Assembly: GCF_023016805.1 (NCBI RefSeq)
Contig: NZ_JALKCH010000001.1
Span: forward strand, 1 to 64,000
From: Ancylobacter crimeensis
GTDB taxonomy: Bacteria; Pseudomonadota; Alphaproteobacteria; Rhizobiales; Xanthobacteraceae
Length of the DNA: 64,000 nucleotides
Reading direction: 5' to 3'
This document shows positions 8,088 through 18,343 of this stretch, in pieces. The notes under the pieces were generated by a model. The model made no database searches and had not been told where the DNA came from. It saw nothing but the letters and a program-made list of their open reading frames with translations. The position numbers and the translations under genes are program-made. Within the stretch, counting starts at the first letter, position 1. The number at the start of each line of letters is the position of its first letter.

Positions 8088-8699
8088 CTATTCGGTCCAC
8101 CGGATCATCGAACGTCCGCGGGTCAGATCCGTCAGCATCCGTTCCACGTCTGGCGCCTCCGATTTCGGTGCACTCACCGACAGGGCTGCGCCGTCGTCCA
8201 TGAACGTCTGAACCGCCACCTGCACGCCCGAGAGCGCGGCCAATCTGGACTGCACCAGTGCCAGATCACTGAACGCACATGCAAACGTCCCGGATACGGT
8301 GTCGATGAGTTCCACTTTCGCAGCTTTGCGCAAGCACAGGGCCGCCGTCCCGCCATAGGCACGGATCAGACCGCCGCTGCCGAGAAGGATGCCACCGAAC
8401 CAGCGGGTCACGACGACAGCAACGTGATCGAGGCTTTGCCCGTCGATCGCGGCAAGGATCGGCTTGCCGGCGGTTCCGCCGGGTTCTCCGTCATCGTTGA
8501 AGCGGTAGTTCTGTCCCAGCCGCCATGCCCAGCAATTGTGATTGGCTGACGGATCCGACTGTGCTGCGATGAAGTCTTTGGCCGCTGCCTCGTCCGCGAC
8601 AGGACCAGCGACCGCAATGAAGCGGCTCTTCTTGATCTCTTGCTGGCATGTTGCGCGTGCGACGAGGGTAAGGCGTAGGACCATGTCCCCGTCTATCAT
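8088..8699 (-). CDS. YigZ/IMPACT family protein
   Basis: 203 residues. The IMPACT N-terminal domain shows SRFIAVAGPV, a DDGEPGGTAGKPIL segment (the family hallmark) and VVVTRWFGGILLGSGGLIRAY. A C-terminal DUF1949-like domain (residues about 135-200) follows. Family members are linked to translation control; the bacterial role is poorly defined. An alternative start, ATG 8684, would begin at MVLRLTL and fits relatives well. It is convergent with the operon to its left. Confidence 0.85.
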   Translation of the reverse strand: MIDGDMVLRLTLVARATCQQEIKKSRFIAVAGPVADEAAAKDFIAAQSDPSANHNCWAWRLGQNYRFNDDGEPGGTAGKPILAAIDGQSLDHVAVVVTRWFGGILLGSGGLIRAYGGTAALCLRKAAKVELIDTVSGTFACAFSDLALVQSRLAALSGVQVAVQTFMDDGAALSVSAPKSEAPDVERMLTDLTRGRSMIRWTE

Positions 8700-8833
8700 G
8701 CGATCGGCGTGGAATCTCCCCCGGCAATGGGCGTTGCCAGGCGTGGAGGCCCGAAAGCAGGTGAGCGGGGACTTGCCCCGGCGCGTGATAGGGGCATCCT
8801 TCGTTTCGAAGTCGGGTTGATCGAGACATTCCG

Positions 8834-8853
8834 ATATAAAGATGTCCTTATAT
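8834..8853. promoter_or_regulatory. Candidate SahR/ArsR-type methionine operator
   Basis: ATATAAAGATGTCCTTATAT is a 20-bp imperfect palindrome with one mismatched pair of positions per arm. It resembles the ATATAAAGATATCTTTATAT-type sites that, from memory, ArsR-family regulators (SahR class) use upstream of methionine-cycle genes in proteobacteria. It ends 4 bp before the candidate -35 element of the metE leader. It is AT-rich in a GC-rich setting. The regulator is not encoded in the window. Confidence 0.4.
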
Positions 8854-8857
8854 TATA

Positions 8858-8886
8858 TTGACGCGCGGCCCGTATCGCTGCATCCT
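8858..8886 (+). promoter_or_regulatory. Candidate promoter of the metE leader
   Basis: TTGACG (8858-8863) with a weak -10-like CATCCT (8881-8886) at 17 bp. It would start transcription just before the cobalamin aptamer and next to the palindrome at 8834-8853. The -10 element is poor, so the position is tentative. Confidence 0.3.
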
Positions 8887-8888
8887 GC

Positions 8889-9060
8889 GCGTGTCACGGT
8901 CTCCGGCCTCGCGCCGGAGCTAAGAGGGAATCCGGTGTGAAGCCGGAGCTGCCCCCGCAACTGTCAGCGGTGAGCATAGGTCCATTTCGCGTCACTGGGG
9001 CGATAGCTCCGGGAAGGCCGGACCGAAGCAACGACCCGCAAGCCAGGAGACCTGCCGCGA
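8889..9060 (+). promoter_or_regulatory. Cobalamin (B12) riboswitch
   Basis: The region carries the conserved aptamer blocks in order: GGGAATCCGGTGTGAAGCCG, then GCTGCCCCCGCAACTGT with the following GTCAGCGG, and finally the B12-box-like GCAAGCCAGGAGACCTGCC. It sits upstream of metE, the classical target. When cobalamin is available MetH replaces MetE, so the RNA is expected to switch metE off on B12 binding. Exact ends are estimated. Confidence 0.92.
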
Positions 9061-9105
9061 CAACATAATCGTCCCTGGGCGGGGTGTCCCGGTGGTGCGT
9101 TCGCG

Positions 9106-9175
9106 CGTCCACCGGCTTTGCGTCCGGTGGACGGGCTTATGCGTCCGCTCGGCCTTTGCCCCCATATCATTGGGG
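9106..9175 (+). promoter_or_regulatory. Riboswitch expression platform hairpins
   Basis: Two stems lie between the aptamer and the metE ATG. Stem 1 pairs 9106-9115 with 9124-9133 (10 bp, perfect). Stem 2 pairs CCCC at about 9160-9163 with GGGG at 9172-9175, and this GGGG is the only SD-like stretch before ATG 9184. Neither stem is followed by a strong T run. Stem 2 suggests control by masking the ribosome site (inference). Confidence 0.45.
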
Positions 9176-9183
9176 TTAGCCGA

Positions 9184-11547
9184 ATGACTTCTCCGATCAT
9201 CGCCGGCACCGTGCCGGTCTCGACCCTCGGCACGCCGCGTATCGGACCGCGGCGCGAGCTGAAGGCCGCTCTTGAATCCTACTGGTCCGGCCGGAGCGAT
9301 GCCGCGGCGCTGCTCGACACCTGCGCCCGGCTGCGCGCCGCCAACTGGGCGCGACAGGCTTCGCTGGGCATCGCCAATATCCCCTCCAACGACTTCTCGC
9401 TCTACGACCATGTGCTCGACACGGCAGTGATGGTCGGCGCCGTTCCCTCCGTCTACGGCGCAAATGAAGGGTCGGTCGGGCTTGATACGTACTTCGCCAT
9501 GGCGCGCGGCAGCACGGGCGATGTGGCCACCTGCGCCCACGGGCATGCCCATGACAATGGCGCGGGCGTGCCTGCGCTCGAGATGACCAAGTGGTTCGAC
9601 ACGAATTATCACTTCATGGTGCCGGAGCTTGAGCGCGGCCAGCGGTTCCGTCTTGCTTCCAGCAAGCCGGTGGATGAATATCGGGAGGCCGCCGCACTCG
9701 GCTATCGGACCCGGCCGGTGCTGCTGGGACCAGTGACCTTCCTCACCCTCGCCAAATCGCGGGATCCCGGCTTCGATCCGGTGAGCCTCATCGGAGACCT
9801 GCTGCCGATCTATGGCGAGGTCTTGCGCCGGCTCGCGGCGAGCGGCGCGACCTGGGTGCAGATGGACGAGCCCTGCCTTGCACTCGACCTGAATGCCGTC
9901 ACGCAAGCGGCGCTGCGCGAGGCCTATGGCTTCTTCGCCCATGCCCTGCCGCAGATTCAAATCATGCTCACCAGCTATTTCGGCGGGCTCGGCGGCAATC
10001 GAGACCTTGCGCTGTCTTTGCCAGTGGCGGGGCTGCACCTCGATCTGATCCGCGCGCAGGACCAGCTCGACGACGTCGTCGCACAAGCCCGGCCGGGCCT
10101 GGTGTTGTCGCTCGGCGTCATCGACGGGCGCAATATCTGGCGCGCCGATCTCTCTCGCCTGCTCGATCGCCTGGAGCCGGTGCTACGCCGGCGTGGCACC
10201 GACCATGTCGAGATTGCTCCCTCCTGCTCGCTGCTGCATGTGCCGATCGACGTCGAACAAGAAGCGGACCTCGATCCCGAGGTAAAAAACTGGCTCGCCT
10301 TTGCGGTGCAGAAGATAGGGGAGCTCACGACCCTCGCAACCGCCCTGTCATATGGCCGCGCCGCGGTCGAGGAGCGCCTCGCCGCATCGGATGCTGTCGT
10401 TGCTGCGCGCAAGGCGTCCGCAAAGGTTCACAATGCCGCGGTCACGGCACGGCTCGCCGGCGTCACACCGGAGATGACCCGACGTGCCAGCCCCTTCGCG
10501 GAGCGGCGGTTGGCGCAGGGGCGTCGTCTGTCGTTGCCTTTGCTGCCGACCACAACCATCGGCTCCTTCCCGCAGACCGGCGAGGTGCGCAAGGCCCGCG
10601 CCGCCTATGGCAAAGGCGCGCTCGACTCTGCCGCCTATGAGGCCTTCGTGAAGGAGGAGACCGCACGCACCGTGCGCTGGCAGGACGAGATCGGGCTCGA
10701 CGTGCTGGTGCATGGGGAGTTCGAGCGCAACGACATGGTGCAGTATTTTGCCGAGCAACTCGATGGCTTCGCCTTCACGAAGCATGGCTGGGTGCAGAGC
10801 TATGGCTCGCGCTATGTGCGCCCGCCGATCCTGTTCGGCGACGTCGCCCGTCCGCGGCCGATGACGGTGGCGTGGTGGCGCTATGCCCGAAGCCTCACAG
10901 ACAAGCCGATGAAAGGCATGCTGACCGGGCCTGTCACCATCCTCAACTGGTCGTTCGTGCGGGACGACGTGGCGCGCAGCACTGTCAGCCGCCAGATTGC
11001 ACTCGCCATCCGCGACGAGGTGCAGGATCTCCAAGCGGCGGGCGCCGCGATGATCCAGATCGACGAGGCGGCGATCCGCGAGGGGCTGCCGCTGCGCCCG
11101 GCGGAATGGCAGGCCTATCTCGACTGGGCGGTGGAGAGCTTCCGGCTCTGCGCCTCCGGGGTCAAGGACGAGACCCAGATCCACACCCACATGTGCTACT
11201 CGGAGTTCAACGACATCATCGTTTCCATCGCCGCAATGGATGCCGATGTCATCTCCATCGAGACCTCGCGTTCGAAGATGGAGCTGCTCGGCGCCTTCGT
11301 CGAGGATCACTACCCGAACGAAATCGGACCGGGTGTCTATGACATCCATTCTCCCCGCGTGCCATCGGTGGAGGAGATGACGGAACTACTGGAGCGGGCA
11401 CTGGACCGGATTGCGCCGGAACAGCTCTGGGTCAATCCCGATTGCGGGCTGAAGACGCGGCGCTGGGAGGAAGTGCGCCCGGCGCTCGTAAACATGGTGG
11501 CTGCGGCGACAGGCCTCCGCCGTCGTCTCGCGAAAGCCGCGGAATGA
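9184..11547 (+). CDS. metE: Cobalamin-independent methionine synthase MetE
   Basis: 787 residues, full length for MetE. It transfers the methyl group of 5-methyl-tetrahydropteroyl-triglutamate to homocysteine. The N-terminal barrel begins [19 protein letters not shown]; the C-terminal barrel begins around [12 protein letters not shown]. Zinc-site motifs are visible: HTHMCYSEF (His, Cys), [12 protein letters not shown] (Glu) and [10 protein letters not shown] (Cys). ATG 9184 is used because relatives start near MTSPI; an upstream GTG-type extension to 9118 would enter the riboswitch platform. The next gene overlaps the stop (ATGA). Regulation by the upstream B12 riboswitch is very likely. Confidence 0.97.
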   Translation: MTSPIIAGTVPVSTLGTPRIGPRRELKAALESYWSGRSDAAALLDTCARLRAANWARQASLGIANIPSNDFSLYDHVLDTAVMVGAVPSVYGANEGSVGLDTYFAMARGSTGDVATCAHGHAHDNGAGVPALEMTKWFDTNYHFMVPELERGQRFRLASSKPVDEYREAAALGYRTRPVLLGPVTFLTLAKSRDPGFDPVSLIGDLLPIYGEVLRRLAASGATWVQMDEPCLALDLNAVTQAALREAYGFFAHALPQIQIMLTSYFGGLGGNRDLALSLPVAGLHLDLIRAQDQLDDVVAQARPGLVLSLGVIDGRNIWRADLSRLLDRLEPVLRRRGTDHVEIAPSCSLLHVPIDVEQEADLDPEVKNWLAFAVQKIGELTTLATALSYGRAAVEERLAASDAVVAARKASAKVHNAAVTARLAGVTPEMTRRASPFAERRLAQGRRLSLPLLPTTTIGSFPQTGEVRKARAAYGKGALDSAAYEAFVKEETARTVRWQDEIGLDVLVHGEFERNDMVQYFAEQLDGFAFTKHGWVQSYGSRYVRPPILFGDVARPRPMTVAWWRYARSLTDKPMKGMLTGPVTILNWSFVRDDVARSTVSRQIALAIRDEVQDLQAAGAAMIQIDEAAIREGLPLRPAEWQAYLDWAVESFRLCASGVKDETQIHTHMCYSEFNDIIVSIAAMDADVISIETSRSKMELLGAFVEDHYPNEIGPGVYDIHSPRVPSVEEMTELLERALDRIAPEQLWVNPDCGLKTRRWEEVRPALVNMVAAATGLRRRLAKAAE

Positions 11548-12293
11548 GCGGGGAGCACAGTGCCGGGGCGTGCGTGATCGACATCGTCTTCCCCGGCGCC
11601 ACCAACCATCACGGCACGCTGTTCGGTGGCGCGGCGCTTGCTCTCATGGATCGGGCAGCCTTCATCGCGGCGGCCCGGCATGGCCGTGTCGATTTCGTCA
11701 CTGCGTCCTGCGAACGCATTGACTTCATTGCTCCCGCGCGGCTCGGCGATATCGTCGAAACGACCGCGCGGGTGATACGCGCCGGGCGCCGCTCGCTCGG
11801 CGTGGCAGTGGAACTCGTGGCGGAGGCGCCGCTGACCGGTGAGCGGCGGCGCTGCACCAGCGGCGTGTTCAACATGGTGGCGGCGGTAACATCCGTCACC
11901 ATGCCTCCGGTGCCTGAGACCGAGCGAGCAAGTCCGGACAGCCTAAGCATGGTCGATCTCGTCATGCCGGAGCAGACCAGCCACTATGGCAGCCTCTATG
12001 GCGGCAGCGCCCTCGCGCTGATGGCCAAGGCTGCCTTCGTGGTCGCCACGCGGTGCAGTCGGCAGGCGGTCGTCCTGGCGTCGTCCGGACGGGTCGATTT
12101 CCTGCATGAAATCCGCCCCGGCCAGGTGGTCGAGATCGAGGCGTCCCTTTTGCGCGAGGGGTGCAGCTCCATGACGGTGGAGACGCGGCTGTGGTCGGAG
12201 CTGCTGGCGACCGGTGAACGTCGTCTGTGTGGAACGGGTGCGTTCGTCAACGTCGCCGTCGATGCGGAGCACCGGCCGGTGAGGTGGAGATAA
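11544..12293 (+). CDS. Double-hotdog acyl-CoA thioesterase
   Basis: 249 residues with two tandem hotdog domains. Domain 1 has [24 protein letters not shown] and domain 2 has [24 protein letters not shown], each with the acyl-CoA thioesterase pattern (N/S-H-x-G-x-L-x-G-G). Such enzymes hydrolyse acyl-CoA to free acid and CoA. The start ATG overlaps the metE stop, so it is translationally coupled to metE and presumably under the same riboswitch. The reason for this pairing is not apparent. Confidence 0.85.
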   Translation: MSGEHSAGACVIDIVFPGATNHHGTLFGGAALALMDRAAFIAAARHGRVDFVTASCERIDFIAPARLGDIVETTARVIRAGRRSLGVAVELVAEAPLTGERRRCTSGVFNMVAAVTSVTMPPVPETERASPDSLSMVDLVMPEQTSHYGSLYGGSALALMAKAAFVVATRCSRQAVVLASSGRVDFLHEIRPGQVVEIEASLLREGCSSMTVETRLWSELLATGERRLCGTGAFVNVAVDAEHRPVRWR

Positions 12294-12568
12294 GCCGCAT
12301 GTCCACAGGAGCCTTGCTTGACTTTCCAATACGGAATGATCAGTTCTTGGCACATGATGACCGAACCGCTCATGTTTCGTTTTGCACAGGCGTGTCCCAT
12401 CGCGGGACGCTGAGCCCCCGCCCGGTCGCGTCGCCCCGGCTGAGGGGCTCCTGAGGCGGCCTCTGTCTAACCCGGCAGATCGTGCCGCGATCCGCGACAG
12501 CACACACATTCCCCACTGCACTCCGGCACGCGTCTCGCGTCGCCGCTCTCTTGCCTCAGGAGGTCATC

Positions 12569-13024
12569 ATGGCCCTTGCCCGGCGCAAGCCTGCCATCGC
12601 CATAACCCGTCACGATCACGAGATGCTGTCACGGCTTGCCGATTCCTACGCCGCTCGTGATGCCGAGCTGGCTGACGAACTCTATACCGAGCTTGACCGG
12701 GCCCGGATCGTGGGCGACGGGTCGGCCCGCAACGTCGTTCGCATCGGCTCGGCGTTACGTTTCACCTCCGATGCCGGGGAGGACCGTGTCGTGAAGCTGG
12801 TTTTGCCGGGCGAGGCGGATATTTCCGCCGGCAAAGTGTCGGTCATGACACCCATCGGCATTGCGCTGATCGGCCTGTCGGCGGGGCAGTCGATGGACTG
12901 GACCGCGCGCGATGGACGGCGTCACAAGCTGACCGTCGTCAGCGTGGAAGCCCCCGATGTAGTGGTGGAGCCTGCTGCGCGACCGATGGCGGTTACCGGC
13001 GAACAGCAGGCATCGCAGAGCTGA
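12569..13024 (+). CDS. rnk: Rnk-type nucleoside diphosphate kinase regulator
   Basis: 151 residues with a C-terminal GreA/GreB-like domain (VVKLVLPGEADISAGKVSVMTPIGIALIGLSAGQSMDW, in family order) and a short helical N-terminus. Rnk proteins bind RNA polymerase and influence NDP kinase levels. ATG 12569 is chosen over 12482 because CAGGAGG lies just upstream and the extension is unlike the family. It is monocistronic as far as can be seen. Confidence 0.85.
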   Translation: MALARRKPAIAITRHDHEMLSRLADSYAARDAELADELYTELDRARIVGDGSARNVVRIGSALRFTSDAGEDRVVKLVLPGEADISAGKVSVMTPIGIALIGLSAGQSMDWTARDGRRHKLTVVSVEAPDVVVEPAARPMAVTGEQQASQS

Positions 13025-13071
13025 GCTCGCCCGGCTTCCGTTCTCCCTTTGAACAGGAAGTGTGAATGGTT

Positions 13072-15132
13072 TCAGTGGCGAAAGAACAGGTCGCGCATGT
13101 GCTGCGCGAAACGATCCGGCGCGTAGGCGGCCGCCCGTTCGCTTCCGGCGCGCCCGATGGCGATGCGCCGCTCTTCGCCGTCGGGTATCAGCAGGGCGCG
13201 CGTGCGTTCAACGAGGTCAGGCAGGCTCTCATAGAGAAGGCCGTTGACGCCATCCTCGATAATTTCGCGCGCGCCGCCGGCCCTGAATGCGAATGTCGCG
13301 GATCCGGCGGCCATGGCCTCGACGATGGCGATGCCGAAATGCTCCGCTTTCTCGGGGGACGCGGTGAGATCGACGCCAAGGCCGGTGCCATGCCAGTAGA
13401 TGGCGGCATCGCGATACAGGTGTGCCAGTTCGTCGGCCGAGCAGTTGACGTGGAAGACGATGGGCAGGCCTTCCGCGCTTTCTTCGAGGCGGCGCAGATA
13501 GTCCATGTGCTCGATACCGGGCGTGGAGGAGCCGGCAAGGTGCAGCTCCCCCCCAATCGTGCCGTCTGCGATCAGAGCGCGGAACGCCTCTATGAGCAGG
13601 TCCTGCTGTTTTGAGTGCCCCCCGACGAAGAAGCGGCCGACGGAGAGGATCATGGGCTTCTTCGTTCGCGCGTCGCCCCCGAACTGTGGCACGGGCGGTG
13701 CGATGACGTGGATGGGATAAGGTCGGCTCCCGGACGCTTGTAGCGCCTGTTCGACCGCCTGGGCCGTGAAGCCCGAATTGACGATGAAACGCTCATATCC
13801 ATCGAGTTCCGCCAGCCCTGGCCCCGGATACGGGAAGGGGAACTGGCAGTGGAACAGGTTGCGCGCCGCACGCGCCGATGTTGGCGGGTGAAGGTGGTTG
13901 CCCATCGTCAGCATGACTTCGAAAGGCCCGAGATCGTCGATCCGATCGAGCGTGACGGTTTGACAGGCATCCAGATCGATATCGAACAGCCGCCCGATCT
14001 GTCGCAGGCGCATCCGACTATAGGGATGAGGCGTGGCCAGGATGACCTGCCAGCGTTCGGAAAGCACCGCGGCCGTGGTGCAGAGATAACGCTCGCCGCC
14101 GCCCGGCGTGAGGGCATAGGGCGTATAGACCAGCGCGCGCGACGTATCAGACGGCAGTCGACGCACGGAGGGATCGCCGATGACCGCAGCACGGATCGTC
14201 TGTTGCTCGTCGCTGGAGCGATGCCGGAGATAGGCACCCCATCGGGCGCGAAGCTTGGCGCGATTAAGGGCGTTCGCCATGTCGTCAGGAGGCGTGCGCT
14301 CCCCCGAGCGGATGGCAGTCATTGCCGGGAGCAGCCGCACCGATTTTCCAAGCGCAGCGAGTTTGAGGCAGAGATCGATGTCCTCGCAGCCTTCAGGTTC
14401 AAAGGCGAGGTCGAAGCCATGAACGGCGGCGAAGTCCTCTCGGCGGACCAGCAGACAGGAAGCGGAGACGTAGTCCAGGGAGCGCGACGGCAGCAGAGCG
14501 AGGGGCGGAGCCCATGGCCCGGCCAGATGACGGGACGGCTCTCCCGTACCATCCAGCATCGCTCCGGCCTGCTCGATCGTTCCGTCGGCGGCGAGGAGGA
14601 TAGGCCCGGCCGCCGCTGCCTCCGGATGAGCGTCGAGCTCGGCCATCAGCCCTTCGAGACAGCGAGGTGAAAGCAGAACGTCCGTGTCCAGAAAGCAGAC
14701 GAACCGGCCCTGTGCCTGTTCAGCGAGGATGTTCCTTGCCTCGCCGCGATAGCGGTCGACGCCGAGCGGAAGGATCCGCGCTCTGCCGCGACCTTCATTC
14801 AGCAGAGCGAGGTCGTCCGGGGCGCTGCCATTGTCGGCGATCAGAATCTCGGAAGGCGGGCCAGCGTCGTTCGCTTCAATGTGCTCGATGCAGAGGAGCG
14901 TGTTCGGTGCATCATTCCGGCTGACGAGGAGGATGGAGACCTCCGGCTTCGTCTCGATCGGTAGATTGCCGGGCGCGGAAGGCGCGGCAACGACCGGCGT
15001 TGGGCTGGGCATGGTACGGCGGCACTCATCACGACAGGGCCGTAGGACGGCGTCCCACACCGTTCCATATAGCCCGGCCAATCGTTCCGTGCAGCCGCCG
15101 AGACGACGCAGGACGGGAATGTGACCGGGCAT
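13072..15132 (-). CDS. Two-domain glycosyltransferase (GT2 + GT4)
   Basis: 686 residues. Residues about 60-300 form a GT2 domain (VSILLVSRNDAPNTLLCIEHI; DxD-like FLDTDVLL; late EDIDLCLKLA). Residues about 340-686 form a GT-B/GT4 domain (LTPGGGERYL; MILSVGRFF; acceptor/donor motif EKAEHFGIAIVEAMAAG). The protein probably adds two sugars in succession to a surface glycan. I chose ATG 15132 because the longer reading overlaps the efflux gene and looks non-native. It starts 34 bp after the RND pump stop on the same strand, so it may be the third gene of that operon. Confidence 0.85.
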   Translation of the reverse strand: MPGHIPVLRRLGGCTERLAGLYGTVWDAVLRPCRDECRRTMPSPTPVVAAPSAPGNLPIETKPEVSILLVSRNDAPNTLLCIEHIEANDAGPPSEILIADNGSAPDDLALLNEGRGRARILPLGVDRYRGEARNILAEQAQGRFVCFLDTDVLLSPRCLEGLMAELDAHPEAAAAGPILLAADGTIEQAGAMLDGTGEPSRHLAGPWAPPLALLPSRSLDYVSASCLLVRREDFAAVHGFDLAFEPEGCEDIDLCLKLAALGKSVRLLPAMTAIRSGERTPPDDMANALNRAKLRARWGAYLRHRSSDEQQTIRAAVIGDPSVRRLPSDTSRALVYTPYALTPGGGERYLCTTAAVLSERWQVILATPHPYSRMRLRQIGRLFDIDLDACQTVTLDRIDDLGPFEVMLTMGNHLHPPTSARAARNLFHCQFPFPYPGPGLAELDGYERFIVNSGFTAQAVEQALQASGSRPYPIHVIAPPVPQFGGDARTKKPMILSVGRFFVGGHSKQQDLLIEAFRALIADGTIGGELHLAGSSTPGIEHMDYLRRLEESAEGLPIVFHVNCSADELAHLYRDAAIYWHGTGLGVDLTASPEKAEHFGIAIVEAMAAGSATFAFRAGGAREIIEDGVNGLLYESLPDLVERTRALLIPDGEERRIAIGRAGSERAAAYAPDRFAQHMRDLFFRH

Positions 15133-15166
15133 GTCCGCACGTCCGAGGCGTACATCGTAACGTTGG

Positions 15167-18100
15167 TCACGCTCCGGTGCCGGGCTCGGATCCGGCGCTT
15201 TCCGTCGACTGTGCGACCGGCGCCTCCCGTCGCCCAAGGCGATGCTGGACGGTTTCGCGGATGGTTTCGACGAGCACGTACAGCGCGGGGATGAGCAGCA
15301 ATCCGGCGATTGTGCCGAGCACCAGTCCGCCGAACACCGTAACGCCGATGGAACGGCGGCTCGCCGAGCCGGCGCCGGTTGCCAGAATGAGCGGCACCAC
15401 ACCGAGGATCGAGGAGGCCGCGGTCATCAGAACGGGACGGAAGCGTTCGGCCGTGCCGGCCAGCGCGGCCTCTATTGCCGATATCCGATGCCGCTCACGG
15501 CGATCCTTGGCGAATTCGACGATGAGGATGGCGTTCTTGGCGGCGAGGCCGATCAGGAGCAGCAGGCCTATCTGGGCATAGATATTCAGGTCGATGCCCC
15601 ACGCCAGCAGCGCCCCAAGCGCGCCTACCGCGGCAACGGACACCGAAAGCATCACCGCGACCGGCACCGTCCAGCTTTCATATTGCGCAACCAGGAAGAG
15701 ATAGGTGAAGACGAGGCCCATCACGATGACCAGCGCGGTCTGGCTGCCGGCCTGTTTCTCCTGCAGAGCGAGGCCGGTCCACTCGAAGCCGAAGCCGGCC
15801 GGCAGAACGTCTGCCGCCAATGCCTCCATCCGTTCGATCGCCTGCCCGCTGCTGGTGCCGGCTGCGGCCTGCCCGTTGATCGCCGCCGATGGGAAGAGAT
15901 TATAACGGTTTACCGCGCTCGGTCCGTAGACGGTAGAGATCGACAGCAGTCCCTGCAAAGGGATCATCGCCCCGCTCTGGCTCCGCACATGCAGACGCTG
16001 GATGTCAGCGATGCGGCTGCGAAATTGCGGCTCGTCCTGGAGGCGTACCTGATAAACGCGGGAAAAGATGTTGAAATCGTCGACATAGGACGAGCCCAGA
16101 TGGGTCTGCAGGGCGCTGAAGATCGTCGCGGTCGACACGCCCAGAAGTTCTGAGCGGCCCCGGTCGATGTCCAGGAAAAGGCGAGGGACGTCGGCTGAGA
16201 AGGTGCTGAACACGCCGGACAGGCCCGGGGTGCGGTTCGCCGTGAAGATCAGGGCTCGCATGGCTTCGGCGAGTTCCTCCTGACTCTGTCCCTCACGCGC
16301 CTGAAGGCGCAGATCGAAGCCGCCCGTGGTGCCGAGACCGGGAATGGCTGGCGGGTTGAAAGCCGCGATGGAAGCCATAGAGATTCGCGCAAAGGCGGCG
16401 CGCAGGCGAGCCAGGATCGCGTCGATCCCCTCATTCGCACCGCGCTCGTTCCAGGGTTTCAGCGAGGCGATGACCATGCCGGTATTCGAGCCACTGCCGC
16501 CTACGATGCTGCTGCCCGATATGCCGATCGCATCGGCGACGCCCGGCGTCTGACGAAGCACGGTCGCGATCTGCGCCATGGTCTGGCTCGTGCGGTCCAG
16601 CGATGCCGCATTGGGGAGCTGTACATTGACGAAAAAGGAGCCCTGGTCTTCCGGCGGAACGAAGCCTGTGGGCAGCAGCCGGTACAAACCGTAGAGGCCG
16701 GTGCACAGAAGGAGCAACACGCCCGTCACCAGCACGAACTTCCGACCGAACGACGAGACCATGCGGAGATAGAGGTTGCGCGAGCAGTCGAGCCCGGCAT
16801 TGAAGCGCCCCAGGAGCCCGCCGCGGGCTGCCGGCTTGGCCCCGCCCAGCAGGGCGACACAGAGCGCGGGGCTGAGCGTCAGGGCGTTGATGGTCGAGAA
16901 GCAGATGGTAACGAGGATGGCGGTCGCGAACTGCTGGTAGAGCCGCCCCGTGATGCCCGGAAGGAAGATGACCGGAACGAACAGCGCGCCGAGCACGAGT
17001 GTCGTCGCGATGATCGGGCTCGTGACCTGTCCCATCGTGCGCAGCGTCGCCGTGCGCACGTCGAGACCTTCCTCGCTCATCAGGCGCTGGACGTTCTCCA
17101 GCACGACGATGGCGTCGTCCACGACAAGGCTGATCGCCAGCACCATGGCGAACAGGGTGATCGTGTTGGCGGAGTAGCCGAGCAGATAAAGGACCGCGAA
17201 CCCGCCGATCAACGAAACCGGAATCGTCAGCGTCGGGATGAGGGTGGCGCGCCAGTTCTGGAGGAACAGGTACGTGACCGCCACCACCAGCACGAAGGTT
17301 ATCGCCAGCGTCACCAGGATTTCGCGGATCGTCTCGGTGAGGAAGGTCGTGGTGTCGAACACGATCCGGTAGGACACGTCGTCGGGAAAGCGGGCGGCGA
17401 GCACCTCAAGCTCCGCGCGCACCGCCCTCGCAACGGCGAGCGCATTTGCGTCCGATGACTGGTGGATCATCACCGTCGCGCTCGGCTGGCCATTGAGGGT
17501 CGAACGGGTATCGTAGGATTGCGCACCGATCTCCACCCGTGCCACATCACGCAGGCGTACGATCGCACCGTCCTTGTTGGTCCGGATGACGATGCTGCCG
17601 AACTCGGCGGCGCTCGCCAGCCGGCCCTGCGCTGTTACCGTCAGCTGAAGCTGTTGCCCGTCCACCGCAGGCTGCGAACCGATCAGACCGGCAGAAGCCT
17701 GGGCATTCTGCGACTGTATGGCGGCCGTGAGGTCGGCTGCCGTGACGCCGAGCGCCTGCATTCGATCCGGGTTCATCCAGATCCGCATGCTGTAGACCGG
17801 CCCGAACACGCTGGCGTCACCGACGCCTGGGATCCGCGCAAGCGCATCGCGGACATTGATCGTGGCATAATTGCTGAGAAAGAGGTTGTCCCGCGTTCCT
17901 TTCGGCGAATAGAGGGCGATGCCCATGAGCCGGCTGGACGAACGACTGCGCACGGACACGCCGGTCTGTGTCACCGCCGCCGGCAGGCGGGGCATGGCCA
18001 TGGTCACGCGGTTCTGCACATTGACCTGTGCCATCGCCGGGTCCGTTCCCACGGCGAAGGTAACCGTCAGGGAGTAGGAGCCGGTATCCGTGCTCGATGA

Positions 18101-18343
18101 GGACATGTAGAGCATGTCCTCCACCCCGTTCACCTGGTCCTCGATCGGTGCGGCGACGCTATCAGTCAGAACGCCGGCACTGGCGCCCGGGTAGGTGGCA
18201 CTAACCTGCACCTCGGGCGGTGTGATCTGGGGAAACTGGGCCACGGGAATGTTGAGCAGCGCCAGCGTGCCGGCAATCGTCATCACGAGTGCGATGACGA
18301 TCGCGAAACGCGGACGGTCGACGAAGATGGCCGACAGGTTCAT
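15167..18343 (-). CDS. RND efflux pump inner-membrane transporter
   Basis: 1058 residues of the AcrB/MexB/MexF (HAE-1) family, usual length. It opens with [16 protein letters not shown]. The proton-relay Asp pair lies in TM4 ([15 protein letters not shown]) and the Lys in TM10 ([16 protein letters not shown]). It exports drugs or other amphiphiles using the proton gradient with an adaptor and outer-membrane channel. Its start overlaps the adaptor gene by 4 bp. No outer-membrane factor gene is nearby, so TolC/OprM must come from elsewhere. Confidence 0.95.
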   Translation of the reverse strand: MNLSAIFVDRPRFAIVIALVMTIAGTLALLNIPVAQFPQITPPEVQVSATYPGASAGVLTDSVAAPIEDQVNGVEDMLYMSSSSTDTGSYSLTVTFAVGTDPAMAQVNVQNRVTMAMPRLPAAVTQTGVSVRSRSSSRLMGIALYSPKGTRDNLFLSNYATINVRDALARIPGVGDASVFGPVYSMRIWMNPDRMQALGVTAADLTAAIQSQNAQASAGLIGSQPAVDGQQLQLTVTAQGRLASAAEFGSIVIRTNKDGAIVRLRDVARVEIGAQSYDTRSTLNGQPSATVMIHQSSDANALAVARAVRAELEVLAARFPDDVSYRIVFDTTTFLTETIREILVTLAITFVLVVAVTYLFLQNWRATLIPTLTIPVSLIGGFAVLYLLGYSANTITLFAMVLAISLVVDDAIVVLENVQRLMSEEGLDVRTATLRTMGQVTSPIIATTLVLGALFVPVIFLPGITGRLYQQFATAILVTICFSTINALTLSPALCVALLGGAKPAARGGLLGRFNAGLDCSRNLYLRMVSSFGRKFVLVTGVLLLLCTGLYGLYRLLPTGFVPPEDQGSFFVNVQLPNAASLDRTSQTMAQIATVLRQTPGVADAIGISGSSIVGGSGSNTGMVIASLKPWNERGANEGIDAILARLRAAFARISMASIAAFNPPAIPGLGTTGGFDLRLQAREGQSQEELAEAMRALIFTANRTPGLSGVFSTFSADVPRLFLDIDRGRSELLGVSTATIFSALQTHLGSSYVDDFNIFSRVYQVRLQDEPQFRSRIADIQRLHVRSQSGAMIPLQGLLSISTVYGPSAVNRYNLFPSAAINGQAAAGTSSGQAIERMEALAADVLPAGFGFEWTGLALQEKQAGSQTALVIVMGLVFTYLFLVAQYESWTVPVAVMLSVSVAAVGALGALLAWGIDLNIYAQIGLLLLIGLAAKNAILIVEFAKDRRERHRISAIEAALAGTAERFRPVLMTAASSILGVVPLILATGAGSASRRSIGVTVFGGLVLGTIAGLLLIPALYVLVETIRETVQHRLGRREAPVAQSTESAGSEPGTGA

